Shown here in pieces: positions 44,661 to 53,195 of a DNA stretch of 62,351 nt. Positions within the stretch are counted from its first letter, which is position 1. Each line of letters opens with the position of its first letter. Source of the DNA: an uncultured Alistipes sp. (lineage in GTDB: Bacteria > Bacteroidota > Bacteroidia > Bacteroidales > Rikenellaceae); assembly GCA_949286165.1 (NCBI GenBank), contig CASDZK010000021.1:1-62351 (forward strand). The letters are read 5' to 3'. The translations under genes were made by a program, and so were the position numbers. The notes beneath the pieces were generated by a model, which was not told the DNA's origin, searched no databases, and saw only the letters and a list, made by a program, of their open reading frames with translations.

Positions 44661-45545
44661 TTACAAGGTTTGTTTCGATTCGCATTCGGCCGTGCGTTCC
44701 ACTTTTTTTATCAGTCCGCAAAGCACGTTGCCCGGACCCAATTCGGTAAACGAAGTAGCTCCGTCGGCAATCATGTTTTTAGCCGTTTGCGTCCAGCGTA
44801 CCGGAGCCGTCAGTTGTGCAATCAGGTTGGCTTTGATTTCCTGCGGATCGGTATGCGGTTTGGCATCCACGTTTTGATATACGGGACAAACCGGCGTTTT
44901 GAAATCTGCTTCGCGGATCGCCGCTTCCAGTTCTACCCGGGCCGGTTCCATCAGGGGAGAGTGGAAGGCTCCGCCCACATTCAGTTTTAAAGCTCGTTTG
45001 GCCCCTTTTTCCGTCAGAATGGCGCAGGCTTTGTCGATGCCTTCCATGCTGCCGGAAATGACCAATTGCCCCGGGCAATTGTAGTTGGCGGCTACCACCA
45101 CGTCGTCGATTGATGCGCATGCTTCTTCTACGACGGAATCTTCCAGTCCCAGAATGGCGGCCATGGTGGACGGCGTTTTTTCACAGGCTTTCTGCATGGC
45201 CATAGCCCGTTTGGAAACTAATTTCAATCCGTCTTCGAAACTCAGGGCGCCGGCGGCTACCAGCGCGCTGAACTCTCCTAACGAGTGTCCTGCGACCATG
45301 TCGGGCTTGAAATCTTCTCCCAGCGATTTGGCCAGGATTACCGAGTGAAGGAAGATGGCCGGTTGGGTCACTTTCGTTTGTTTCAGTTCTTCCGCCGTAC
45401 CTTCGAACATGATGTCGGTAATGCGGAATCCTAAAATATCGTTGGCTTTTTCAAAAAGGTCTTTAGCGAGGGGGACATTGTCGTACAAGTCCTTGCCCAT
45501 ACCTACAAATTGCGCTCCCTGACCGGGAAATACAAATGCTTTCAT
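44661..45545 (-). CDS. fabD: Malonyl-CoA:ACP transacylase
   Basis: The enzyme loads malonate onto acyl carrier protein for fatty acid synthesis. The N-terminal FPGQGAQFVGMG, the catalytic GHSLGEFSAL with Ser88 and the GGAFHSPLM histidine are present. It has 294 residues from the ATG at 45545; an in-frame TTG at 45554 is less likely. It is a single gene with its own promoter on the minus strand. Confidence 0.96.
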   Translation of the reverse strand: MKAFVFPGQGAQFVGMGKDLYDNVPLAKDLFEKANDILGFRITDIMFEGTAEELKQTKVTQPAIFLHSVILAKSLGEDFKPDMVAGHSLGEFSALVAAGALSFEDGLKLVSKRAMAMQKACEKTPSTMAAILGLEDSVVEEACASIDDVVVAANYNCPGQLVISGSMEGIDKACAILTEKGAKRALKLNVGGAFHSPLMEPARVELEAAIREADFKTPVCPVYQNVDAKPHTDPQEIKANLIAQLTAPVRWTQTAKNMIADGATSFTELGPGNVLCGLIKKVERTAECESKQTL

Positions 45546-45583
45546 GGTTTGCAATTGGTTTTAAATGAATAATTATCGATTGG

Positions 45584-45591
45584 CAAAGATA
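45584..45591 (-). promoter_or_regulatory. Putative -7 element of fabD
   Basis: On the minus strand this is TATCTTTG, 39 bases before the fabD ATG. It is divergent from the DUF2975 promoter 45 bases away. Confidence 0.55.
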
Positions 45592-45617
45592 GCAATAATA
45601 TCGTAATACGGAATATG

Positions 45618-45643
45618 ATGTAAAATATCATGTTTTACATTTG
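45618..45643 (+). promoter_or_regulatory. Promoter of the DUF2975/HTH pair overlapped by an inverted repeat
   Basis: TACATTTG (45636-45643) is a consensus -7 element 30 bases before the DUF2975 start. The inverted repeat ATGTAAAA (45618-45625) / TTTTACAT (45633-45640), with a 7-base spacer, overlaps it. This is the layout of an operator, and the small HTH protein encoded in the same operon is the obvious candidate to bind it. Confidence 0.5.
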
Positions 45644-45672
45644 TCGTAGAGTATTCATTAAATTTTCGGCTT

Positions 45673-46167
45673 ATGGAATCGCAATGTCTTTTTTCTGCCG
45701 TTTATCGTAAAATAGGGTGGGGCATGTTTTTCTCTTTTTTGATTTTGGGAATATTGTATTGGACGTCCGTTTTGTCGGACGTATGGACGGTTCGGTTGTT
45801 CGGGCTTGAACAAAGGGTGTCGGGGGCGTGGCGTTTAGGCGGGGTAACCACCGGTTTGTTGATGATAATCGTCATGTCCGCGCTGGTGTTGTCGTTGATT
45901 TTCATCGCTTTTTCCAGAGAGGCGGATGAAGACGAGTGTATGGTCGAACTTCGGAACCGGGCATTGACGGAAGCGGTTTACGTGTATGTCGTCCTGTTGC
46001 TTTGGGCCGTTCTTTTTCTTTACGAAACGGCTTTGCTCTATTTTATGGTAGCGAATATTTATCTGCTGTTGCTCTTGTTCGCTTTTCGTTTTCGGTATTC
46101 CGTACGTCGGTTTCGTAAATCAGGAAAAAAATGCGGAATAATATTCGGGTGGAGCGGGCCGTGCTGA
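45673..46167 (+). CDS. DUF2975 family membrane protein
   Basis: This is a 164-residue protein with four predicted membrane helices (about 15-32, 58-80, 102-120 and 124-138), as in DUF2975 proteins. These are typically paired with a small XRE-type regulator, as here: the HTH gene begins 37 bases before this stop codon in another frame. Its function is unknown. The overlapping cysteine-containing tail may be a lineage-specific extension. Confidence 0.8.
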   Translation: MESQCLFSAVYRKIGWGMFFSFLILGILYWTSVLSDVWTVRLFGLEQRVSGAWRLGGVTTGLLMIIVMSALVLSLIFIAFSREADEDECMVELRNRALTEAVYVYVVLLLWAVLFLYETALLYFMVANIYLLLLLFAFRFRYSVRRFRKSGKKCGIIFGWSGPC

Positions 46168-46331
46168 AAATGATTCAGCAACAACTGGCCGATCGGGTAG
46201 GGCAGACGATCAATGCGATGGAACTGAACAAATACGTCCCTTCGACTGTGCTGGCATTGAAAATCGCTTCGGTGTTCGGCAAGTCGGTTCAAGATATCTT
46301 TATTCTGGAGGGAAGCGATTGGATACGTTGA
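46131..46331 (+). CDS. Small XRE-family HTH regulator with a three-residue gap in the HTH
   Basis: This 66-residue protein is of the compact HTH type that accompanies DUF2975 or similar membrane proteins. NNIRVERAVLKMIQQQLADRVG, NAMELNKYVPSTVLALKIASVFG and VQDIFILE are typical. Family members normally read VGVSRQTIN; this one reads VGQTIN (from 46197), so the three residues at the turn and start of the recognition helix are missing. The rest is intact and in frame. DNA binding may be altered or lost. Confidence 0.82.
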   Translation: MRNNIRVERAVLKMIQQQLADRVGQTINAMELNKYVPSTVLALKIASVFGKSVQDIFILEGSDWIR

Positions 46332-46354
46332 TTCGTTTGCACGAGAATCGGATA

Positions 46355-46398
46355 AAGAATGCCTCCGAAAGTTTGACGAAACCTCCGGAGGCATTCTT
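46355..46398. terminator. Bidirectional hairpin between convergent genes
   Basis: A perfect 13-bp stem (46355-46367 with 46386-46398) and an 18-base loop lie between the HTH stop and the SPOR-protein stop. Neither side has a long T-run, so termination strength is uncertain. Confidence 0.5.
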
Positions 46399-46412
46399 CG
46401 TGCAATACCGTT

Positions 46413-46940
46413 TTACAGTATGGGTTCTTCCGTTTCTTCCGCACTGTCTTCCGTCGGTGTGTCGAGTTGCTTTTGAGCTGCTTTTTCGGGAGCTTTCTGG
46501 TCGATGAATTCCGACAGCTCGATGTTTTCCGTAACGATGAAAGAACTGGGAAATACGTTCAAAAGGTTACCCCATAATTTGATCGCCTCTTCCTTGGTCA
46601 GGAAATTGCCTACCGTTACCTTGAAATAAGGGGCCGTATAATCGAGGTAGGTAGGGACATTCTCGTACATTTCCTGAAACTTGTTGATGGCGGCCTGTGC
46701 CTCGCTGCGGGCGTCCTGTCCGTTGTCGAAATAGATTCGTACCCGGTAACCGCGCATTTTCTGAGAAGCCGAGCCTTGGACTAAAATGACGTTGCAATGG
46801 CTTTTTACCGTTACGGAAGCTCCAGAAGGGGACGGCACGGCCAATTGCCGCACGATTTCGGAATGCGTGGTCTGAGCCTGAACGCCTGTTCCTGCGCCGA
46901 ATATAAATAACCAGAAGAGGCAAAAACGTTTCATAATCAT
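46413..46940 (-). CDS. Secreted SPOR-domain protein
   Basis: This is a 175-residue exported protein with a signal peptide (cleavage near GVQAQ). YRVRIYFDNGQDARSEAQAAINKFQEMY followed by YFKVTVGNFLTKEEAIKL is a SPOR domain (about 80-150), which binds denuded glycan strands of peptidoglycan. The C-terminal tail is acidic and low-complexity. The start overlaps the stop of the lipoprotein gene (ATGA), so the two are coupled. A second ATG at 46934 is also possible. Confidence 0.85.
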   Translation of the reverse strand: MIMKRFCLFWLFIFGAGTGVQAQTTHSEIVRQLAVPSPSGASVTVKSHCNVILVQGSASQKMRGYRVRIYFDNGQDARSEAQAAINKFQEMYENVPTYLDYTAPYFKVTVGNFLTKEEAIKLWGNLLNVFPSSFIVTENIELSEFIDQKAPEKAAQKQLDTPTEDSAEETEEPIL

Positions 46941-47422
46941 AAAAGCTTGTTTAACTTAGTCAGGTCTATAAAATCGTTCAGGGATTGTTTTTCCAGTCTT
47001 ATCCGTTTCACGAAACAACTTTTTCGTAGGGTTATGGTCCCTGATACGAATAATTCCTTATTGCCGCTTACGAGCATGTTTTGAATGGCGCTGAGGCCGA
47101 ATATCCCTCCTTTTATCCGGGCACTCAGTAAGATGGGAACCTGTTCGTTCACTCCCTTTTTCAACATGACCGGTTCTTCCAGCGATATTTCTGCAAAAGA
47201 TGTCGTAGAGAGTCCTCCGGTGTATAGTTGCAGGTTGCAGTGCTTGACGATTACTTTCGGTGCATCGTTTTCCAACGAAATTTCCAGCGTCAAATCTGCG
47301 CCTTTGTTCCCTATGCTTTGCACGGACACTTTGTCCACGCTCTGTATCCGGATGTCTTCCGGTTGTACCGAACAAGCCTGAAGTCCGAGCAGCAGACAAA
47401 ATAACGCGAATAATGGTTTCAT
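46937..47422 (-). CDS. Lipoprotein, LEA14-like fold suspected
   Basis: This is a 161-residue lipoprotein with LLGLQAC (Cys17). The mature part looks like one immunoglobulin-like/LEA14-type beta domain: DLTLEISLENDAP, VPILLSARIKGG and LFVSGTITLRK. It has no catalytic motif. The same frame is open to 47803, but the signal peptide places the start at 47422. It is cotranscribed with the SPOR protein, which suggests an envelope role. Confidence 0.7.
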   Translation of the reverse strand: MKPLFALFCLLLGLQACSVQPEDIRIQSVDKVSVQSIGNKGADLTLEISLENDAPKVIVKHCNLQLYTGGLSTTSFAEISLEEPVMLKKGVNEQVPILLSARIKGGIFGLSAIQNMLVSGNKELFVSGTITLRKSCFVKRIRLEKQSLNDFIDLTKLNKLL

Positions 47423-47445
47423 GAAACAGTCGATTTTTCCGTGTA

Positions 47446-47453
47446 CAAAAATA
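47446..47453 (-). promoter_or_regulatory. Putative -7 element of the lipoprotein-SPOR unit
   Basis: On the minus strand this is TATTTTTG, a TAnnTTTG match, 24 bases before the lipoprotein ATG. A TTG is found 16 bases further upstream, closer than usual. Confidence 0.45.
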
Positions 47454-47508
47454 ATAAAAGTATTGAAAACAAGCCGAATTATTCTATCGGGAAACGGTAT
47501 CGTATATA

Positions 47509-48216
47509 TTATTTTACGGCTTTGTACAGCGTGGCTATGCCGAATGTCAGCGGCTTTTCTTCCGGATGGCGGTATCCGGCGGTTTCCAGTATCCGGAGGA
47601 ATTTCTCTCCTGAAGGGAATTGCAGGACCGATTCCGGCAGATAGCTGTAAGCGAAGGCATTTCGGGAAGTCACTTTTCCTATTATCGGCAATATCCGTCT
47701 GAAATAAAACCGGTACAGGGCGGCCAGCAACGGCTGCCGAGGAATCGACAGTTCCAGCACGTACAGTCGTCCGCCGGGACGCAGCACCCGACGCATTTCG
47801 CATAATCCGCCGTACAGGTCTTCGAAGTTGCGCACGCCGAAAGCTACGGTCGTGGCGTCGAACCGATCCGTTTCCGCGTCGATATGCAGGGCGTCTCCCT
47901 GCAACAGCCCGATCCGGTTTCCCAAACCGGCCGCCGCGACCTTTTTACGTCCTATCTCCAGCATGCCTTCCGAAAGGTCTATGCCCGTAATCTGCAGCCA
48001 GGGACAGCCACGGGCCGCGGCAATGGCCAAATCCGCTGTCCCCGTCGCTACGTCCAATAAGGTTTCCGCCTCCGATTTCCTCAGTTCCCGCACGACTTTC
48101 TTCCGCCAGCTGCGGTCTATGCCGACCGAACAGAAGTGGTTCAAAAAATCGTATTTATGAGCGATGGAGTCGAACATTTCGCGGATGTTCTCGGTATTTT
48201 TGTTCAGTTCCTTCAT
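47509..48216 (-). CDS. ubiE: Demethylmenaquinone methyltransferase
   Basis: This SAM-dependent enzyme makes the last methylation of menaquinone, the respiratory quinone of these bacteria. MFDSIAHKYDFLNHF, LDVATGTADLAIAA (motif I), GIDLSEGMLEIGR and FDATTVAFGVRNFED are UbiE/MenG signatures. The protein is 235 residues from the ATG at 48216; the upstream open frame overlaps the permease gene and is rejected. The gap to the permease stop is 8 bases. Confidence 0.95.
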   Translation of the reverse strand: MKELNKNTENIREMFDSIAHKYDFLNHFCSVGIDRSWRKKVVRELRKSEAETLLDVATGTADLAIAAARGCPWLQITGIDLSEGMLEIGRKKVAAAGLGNRIGLLQGDALHIDAETDRFDATTVAFGVRNFEDLYGGLCEMRRVLRPGGRLYVLELSIPRQPLLAALYRFYFRRILPIIGKVTSRNAFAYSYLPESVLQFPSGEKFLRILETAGYRHPEEKPLTFGIATLYKAVK

Positions 48217-48224
48217 GGCAGGGG

Positions 48225-49472
48225 TCAGTTTACTTTGATGGTGGTATGGGGCGATATGCGCGATACGATGAAGGTGGGAACGACCTGAAGCAGAACGATG
48301 ATGCCGAAAGACCCGACATTCAGAAGAACGAGATGTTCCCAATGCAGCGATACCGGAACCTGGGACAACAGGTATTCCGCCTCCGACAGTTTGACCACTC
48401 CGAAATGGTGTTGCAGTCCGATGACGCCCAATCCGATGAGGTTGCCCCACAACAATCCCCGGACCAATATGTAGGATATGCGGTACAGAAATAGTTGCTG
48501 CAGGGTTTTGTTCCGCATGCCCAGGGTTTTTAACAGGCCGATCAGAGAACTTTTTTCCAACAAGATAATCAGGGTAATACAGATCATGTTGAACGAGGCG
48601 ACGGTCAGCATGATTGTCAGAATGACGGCGATATTGACATCCTGCAATTGCAGCCAGTCGAATATGGCTCCGTTTCGTTCTTTCATGTCCACGACCATCA
48701 GCGGTTGTTCCCCGTCGTCTTCCGTGCTGAAGACGACGTCTTCCACCGCCTCTTTTACCTGTGCCATCCGTTTTTCGTCCGTCAGGTTTACGCCTATGCC
48801 GCTGATTAACGAATCGCCCCAGTTGTTCAGCCGTTGGATGTTCCGCAGGTCGGTCATGACCATAATGTCGTCGAATTCGGTCAGCGAAGTGCTGTAAAGG
48901 CCCGATACCCGGAACCTGTCCCGCCGGATACGGTCTTGGATGAACATGATTTCGAACCGGTCGCCGGTATCCAATTGCATCTTTTTCGCCAACCTCAGCG
49001 ACAACAGCACGTCTTTGCTCTTCTCTTTTTGTCCGACGTCGGGAACGGCCCCGGCGATTAGGTTGTCGCGGAAAAAACGCCAGTCGAAAGCGGAATCCAC
49101 CCCTTTCAGGACAATGCCTTGTATGGCCTCTTTTCCCCGCAACACTCCCGCTTTTTGTCCGTAACGGTAATAACCGGCTATGCCTTTGATTTCGGCCAGT
49201 TCCTCCCAGAAGGGCTGGTCCGCCCGAATGGGCACCGTTTCGAACGAATTGTTGTTGTCCAGATTGACAATCTGCAATTCCGAATTGAATCCCGCTACTT
49301 TGGAGGTAATTTGTTCCCGGAAACCGAAAATGACGGCTAACGCGACGATCATGACGGCGATGCTGACGGCTACGCCCGTTACGGCGATCCGTACCATTAC
49401 CTTGTTGCGGGCCGAAGCGTGCGCTGAGGCTAAGCGGGAAGCGATAAAATAGGCGGTATTCACTTTTTTCAT
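48225..49472 (-). CDS. LolC/FtsX-type ABC transporter permease
   Basis: This is a 415-residue inner-membrane protein with one N-terminal helix (about 28-52), a large periplasmic MacB-like domain (about 55-265) and three C-terminal helices, the LolC/LolE layout for lipoprotein release. LLEKSSLIGLLKTLGMRNKTLQQLFLYR is the cytoplasmic coupling segment. The ATPase subunit is not adjacent. ATG at 49472 is preferred over the TTG at 49481. Confidence 0.87.
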   Translation of the reverse strand: MKKVNTAYFIASRLASAHASARNKVMVRIAVTGVAVSIAVMIVALAVIFGFREQITSKVAGFNSELQIVNLDNNNSFETVPIRADQPFWEELAEIKGIAGYYRYGQKAGVLRGKEAIQGIVLKGVDSAFDWRFFRDNLIAGAVPDVGQKEKSKDVLLSLRLAKKMQLDTGDRFEIMFIQDRIRRDRFRVSGLYSTSLTEFDDIMVMTDLRNIQRLNNWGDSLISGIGVNLTDEKRMAQVKEAVEDVVFSTEDDGEQPLMVVDMKERNGAIFDWLQLQDVNIAVILTIMLTVASFNMICITLIILLEKSSLIGLLKTLGMRNKTLQQLFLYRISYILVRGLLWGNLIGLGVIGLQHHFGVVKLSEAEYLLSQVPVSLHWEHLVLLNVGSFGIIVLLQVVPTFIVSRISPHTTIKVN

Positions 49473-49513
49473 ATAGGGCAAAGTTATACTTTTCTTTCGG
49501 ATAACGGGAGGTT

Positions 49514-50596
49514 TCAGCCGTTTTTGAGGAGATGTTTTTTATCCGGTCCGCTCTCTAAATACAGTTCCGTCAGCCGCGATACGGCGAGATCCCCGATTTC
49601 CGCGTCCGTTACGGCCGTATAGGATTTCAAGGATGCCGGCAACCGGCCGATCCGTATGCGGTAAAAACAGGCGTGAATGGTACGGTGCGACAACTGGTGT
49701 ACGGGCATGGGCCGTATACCGGTTATTTCCGGTTTTGTTTCCGGGGGCAGAAGGTTCTTGAAATCGTCGCTTCCGAGCAGTTCTTCCGGCAGGGCCGGCA
49801 AGACCGTTTCTATCAACGGAAATTCGAACAAACCTTGCCAAATGTCTTTTCCGTCTCTTCGTTTCAGAAACCTTTTTCCTTGCCAGGCAATGTCCAGATA
49901 GTGGAAGTACCGGGGGATTACGCCGTTTTTCCCTTGTTTGACCGGCAGAACGTCGATTTTGCGTTCCTGTCGGGCCCGGCATCGTTCGGCGACCGGGCAA
50001 TCGACGCAGCCGGGCGATCGGGGCGTGCAATGCAATGCGCCGAATTCCATCAACGCCTGATTGTGCAGGCCCGCCCGCCGTTCGTCCAACAGGGAACGGG
50101 CCAGGGCCGCGAACTCTTTCTGCCCTTTCGTGCTGTCGATGGGGGTGTCGATGCCGAACAGGCGGGACAATACCCGATAGACGTTTCCGTCCACGGTAGC
50201 GTAGGGGAGACCGTAGGCTATGGAACAGACGGCAGCGGCGGTATAGGGGCCGATGCCGCGCAATGAGGATACCCCGGCGTAGGTTTCCGGAAATTTTCCG
50301 CCGAAACGTTCCATGATCTCCCGAGCCGCCGCATGCAGGTTCCGGGCGCGGCTGTAGTATCCCAGTCCCTGCCAGTATTTCAATACCTCTTCTTCCCGCG
50401 CTTCCGCCAGCGTGCGGACATCGGGGAATCGTTCGATGAAACGGAGGTAATATTCCTCCCCTTGAGCTACCCGGGTTTGTTGCAGGATGATTTCGGAAAT
50501 CCATATCCGGTAAGGATCGGAGGTTCGCCGCCAGGGCAGGTCCCGCTTATGCGTTTCGTACCATGCTGTCAGGCTTTCGCTGAGTGTCGGGGTCAT
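49514..50596 (-). CDS. mutY: A/G-specific adenine glycosylase
   Basis: The enzyme removes adenine mispaired with 8-oxoguanine. WISEIILQQTRV holds the catalytic Glu35, and LRGIGPYTAAAV is the helix-hairpin-helix before Asp136 in TVDGN. The Fe-S cluster cysteines are Cys190, Cys197, Cys200 and Cys206. A C-terminal NUDIX-like domain (about 215-360) recognises 8-oxoG. The start at 50596 overlaps the ybaK stop (ATGA). Confidence 0.96.
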   Translation of the reverse strand: MTPTLSESLTAWYETHKRDLPWRRTSDPYRIWISEIILQQTRVAQGEEYYLRFIERFPDVRTLAEAREEEVLKYWQGLGYYSRARNLHAAAREIMERFGGKFPETYAGVSSLRGIGPYTAAAVCSIAYGLPYATVDGNVYRVLSRLFGIDTPIDSTKGQKEFAALARSLLDERRAGLHNQALMEFGALHCTPRSPGCVDCPVAERCRARQERKIDVLPVKQGKNGVIPRYFHYLDIAWQGKRFLKRRDGKDIWQGLFEFPLIETVLPALPEELLGSDDFKNLLPPETKPEITGIRPMPVHQLSHRTIHACFYRIRIGRLPASLKSYTAVTDAEIGDLAVSRLTELYLESGPDKKHLLKNG

Positions 50597-51072
50597 ACCA
50601 GGTCGGTTACGGTCGCATGCGTGAAACGAATCAGGGCTTCCGGAGCTATCTCGATTTGCAGCCCCCGGATTCCGGCGCTGATATAGATGGAGTCGTATTG
50701 CCGGCAACTGTCATGGATGAAAACGGGAAAATCCTTTTTCATCCCGATCGGAGAACAGCCTCCGCGGATATAGCCCGTGACGCCTTGCAATTCCCGTACG
50801 TGTATCATTTCCACATGTTTGTTGCCGGTTGCTTTGGCGGCTTTTTTCAGGTCGATCTCCCTGTCGCCGGGTATGACACAGACGACGATTCCCGTTTTAT
50901 CGCCTCGAAGGACCAGGGTTTTGAAAACCCGTTCGACCGGTTCGCCCAACTGTTCCGCGACATGCGTAGCGGCCAGATTTTCTTCATCGACCTCGTAAGG
51001 GATCAGCGAGTAGGCGATTTGCGCGCGATCCAGCAATCGGGCCGCGTTGGTTTTATTGATTCTGTTTTTCAT
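50593..51072 (-). CDS. ybaK: Cys-tRNA(Pro)/Cys-tRNA deacylase YbaK
   Basis: This is a 159-residue trans-editing factor that hydrolyses Cys misattached to tRNA(Pro). The N-terminal TNAARLLDRAQIAYSLIPYEVD, VFKTLVLRGDKTGIVVCVIPGDREIDLKKAAKA with the catalytic lysine, and TGYIRGGCSPIGMKKDFPVFIHDSC are diagnostic of YbaK/EbsC. It is translationally coupled to mutY. Confidence 0.94.
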   Translation of the reverse strand: MKNRINKTNAARLLDRAQIAYSLIPYEVDEENLAATHVAEQLGEPVERVFKTLVLRGDKTGIVVCVIPGDREIDLKKAAKATGNKHVEMIHVRELQGVTGYIRGGCSPIGMKKDFPVFIHDSCRQYDSIYISAGIRGLQIEIAPEALIRFTHATVTDLV

Positions 51073-51290
51073 GGGTGTTCTGTTTCCGGTTGCGAAGATA
51101 CCGTTTTTATGCCGGAGGAGAAAACGTTTCGCAGGTCAGGGGGAAAAGAAGAGCACTTTTCCTTTGGACGCCGGTTTGTCGCCTTTTTTGGGGGCGAAAT
51201 TTCGGACGTGCGCTCCGGTTCGGCTTTTTGTTGTGAAAATCGAAAGCTTGCGATCGGATGTTTTTTGAACGCTTTTCTGAACGCTACGAA

Positions 51291-51327
51291 ATAAGGGCTG
51301 TCCAAAAAGCAAATGGACAGCCCTTAT
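51291..51327 (-). terminator. Terminator of the rplM-rpsI-rpsB-tsf unit
   Basis: A perfect 14-bp stem (51291-51304 with 51314-51327) with a 9-base loop starts 21 bases after the tsf stop. The minus-strand tail begins with TTTCG, so the T-run is short, but the stem is very strong. Confidence 0.7.
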
Positions 51328-51348
51328 GAAAATCCGATTCCGTAGGAA

Positions 51349-52167
51349 TCAGTCGTTCAGGGAATAACGTTTGTAAGCGATTACGGTCGCTCCCGGATTA
51401 TTGGCCTGAATGTATTTCCCTACCGTCGTTTTGTTGTCGTCGATGGACGCTTGGTTCAACAACGTGTTTTCCGACAGGAATTTGTTTACTTTGCCTTCGG
51501 CGATCTTGTCCAGCATGGCTTCGGGTTTGCCGTCCAACCGGGCTTGTTCGCGTCCGATCTGGCGTTCCTTTTCGATCACTTCCGCCGGAGTGTCTTCCTT
51601 GCTGATAGCGATAGGAGCCATGGTAGCCGCCTGAACCGCCACGTTTTTGCCGACGGTTTCCGCTACTTCCATGTTGAACCCGATCAGGGTTCCCAGCTTA
51701 TTGTTGAAGTGAACGTAAGAAGCGATGTAAGGAGCCTCGATTTTCGCATAGTAAGCGATTTCGATTTTTTCTCCGGTCTGTCCCGACTTTTCCGTAACGA
51801 AATCGGCTACGGTGGCGGCCCCCATCTTAACGGCTTTCAGCGCGTCGAGGTCCGCTACGTCGTTGGATACCGCAGTTTCCAGAATTTCGTTGGCGGTGGC
51901 GATGAACGATTCGTTTTTGGCAACGAAGTCGGTTTCGCAGGCCAGGCACAGCATATAGGCTTTTTTACCCAGATTTTTTACGACTACTACGCCTTCGGCG
52001 GCATCGCGGTCGGCGCGTTTGCTGGCGATCAATTTACCTTTTTCGCGGATGATTTCCTGTGCTCTGTCGAAATCGCCTTCGGCTTCCTGCAGGGCTTTTT
52101 TACAGTCCATCATGCCCGCTCCGGTCATTTTGCGCAGCTTTGCTACGTCTGCAGCTTTAATTTCCAT
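51349..52167 (-). CDS. tsf: Elongation factor Ts
   Basis: This is the guanine nucleotide exchange factor for EF-Tu. The N-terminal UBA-like segment VAKLRKMTGAGMMDCKKAL is followed by EAEGDFDRAQEIIREKG, the TDFVAKNESF core and IGREQARLDGKPE. It is full length at 272 residues. It lies 36 bases after rpsB, the classic pairing. Confidence 0.97.
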   Translation of the reverse strand: MEIKAADVAKLRKMTGAGMMDCKKALQEAEGDFDRAQEIIREKGKLIASKRADRDAAEGVVVVKNLGKKAYMLCLACETDFVAKNESFIATANEILETAVSNDVADLDALKAVKMGAATVADFVTEKSGQTGEKIEIAYYAKIEAPYIASYVHFNNKLGTLIGFNMEVAETVGKNVAVQAATMAPIAISKEDTPAEVIEKERQIGREQARLDGKPEAMLDKIAEGKVNKFLSENTLLNQASIDDNKTTVGKYIQANNPGATVIAYKRYSLND

Positions 52168-52203
52168 TTTAGTCAGCTTATTCGGTTTAACGAAACGTTT
52201 TTA

Positions 52204-53031
52204 TTATTCTTCGCTGGTCTCAGCGGCAGCTTTTTCTGCCGGAGCTTCGGTTTCTGCGGGTTCCGCACTTTCTTCCGTTTCGGCAGACTTACGGGGTCTG
52301 GCCGCTTTTTTGGGAGCGGCTTCCCCTTCTTTTTCTTTTTCAGCTTTTCTTTCGGCCAGCCCTTCCGCAATAGCGCCGGTTACCACGTCGAGAATCAGCG
52401 CGATGGATTTCGAAGCATCGTCGTTTGCAGGAATAACGTAGTCAATGGATGTCGGATCACAGCAGGTATCAACCATTGCAAACACGGGGATGTTCAATTT
52501 CTTCGCTTCTTTCACAGCGTTCGCTTCCTTTTGTACGTCGATGACGAACAAAGCGGCCGGCAGGCGGGTCAGGTCAGCGATGGAACCGAGGTTTTTTTCC
52601 AGTTTCGCGCGCTGACGGCTGATTTGGAGTTTTTCTCTTTTCGAGAAGTTGTCGAAAGTGCCATCGTTGGTCATTTTGTCGATCGTGGACATTTTTTTGA
52701 TGGCTTTTCTTATGGTAGGGAAGTTAGTCAACATGCCGCCCGGCCAACGTTCGGTCACGAAGGGCATGCCCACATTTTTGACTTTTTCGGTAACGATGTC
52801 TTTCGCCTGCTTTTTCGTGGCGACGAAAAGAATGCGGCGGCCCGATTTCGCGATCTGTTTCAGGGCAGCGGCCGATTCATCCAGCTTCACAGCGGTTTTG
52901 TGCAGGTCGATGATATGAATCCCGTTTTTTTCCATGAAGATATAAGGAGCCATTTTGGGATTCCATTTTCTTTTCAGGTGACCGAAATGTACACCTGCTT
53001 CCAATAATTGATTAAAGTCTGTTCTTGGCAT
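52204..53031 (-). CDS. rpsB: 30S ribosomal protein S2
   Basis: S2 binds at the back of the 30S head-body junction. LLEAGVHFGHLKRKWNPKMAPYIF, RWPGGMLTNFPTIRKAI and DTCCDPTSIDYVIPANDDASKSI are hallmarks. The conserved part ends near residue 228, and a lysine/alanine/glutamate-rich, low-complexity tail of about 45 residues follows, as often seen in Bacteroidota S2. Confidence 0.97.
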   Translation of the reverse strand: MPRTDFNQLLEAGVHFGHLKRKWNPKMAPYIFMEKNGIHIIDLHKTAVKLDESAAALKQIAKSGRRILFVATKKQAKDIVTEKVKNVGMPFVTERWPGGMLTNFPTIRKAIKKMSTIDKMTNDGTFDNFSKREKLQISRQRAKLEKNLGSIADLTRLPAALFVIDVQKEANAVKEAKKLNIPVFAMVDTCCDPTSIDYVIPANDDASKSIALILDVVTGAIAEGLAERKAEKEKEGEAAPKKAARPRKSAETEESAEPAETEAPAEKAAAETSEE

Positions 53032-53067
53032 TTTTCGATTTTTTTAATCTTTTTAACTCTGATCGTC

Positions 53068-53102
53068 AATTACGCGGTAGTGCTTCCGCAGTCCCCGTAA
53101 TT
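53068..53102 (-). promoter_or_regulatory. Hairpin in the rpsB leader
   Basis: AATTACG (53068-53074) pairs with CGTAATT (53096-53102) in the 164-base gap between rpsI and rpsB. It could be part of an S2 autoregulatory leader, but I recognise no described motif. Confidence 0.3.
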
Positions 53103-53195
53103 TTCCGCAACCGGGCAATAGGCTAAGTAGCGCTTTATGCAGTCTTGCGTATTTGTAACCCGAATTGTGCTTGATAGGACGAGATAAAAATTGTA

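Noticed and set aside
47423..47803. Upstream extension of the LEA14-like lipoprotein frame
   Set aside because: A lipoprotein signal begins at 47422, and the extension is an arginine-rich shadow of ubiE.
51451..53007. 518-residue open frame antisense to tsf and rpsB
   Set aside because: Phe/Gly-rich shadow of two conserved ribosomal genes; it crosses the tsf-rpsB gap only by chance.
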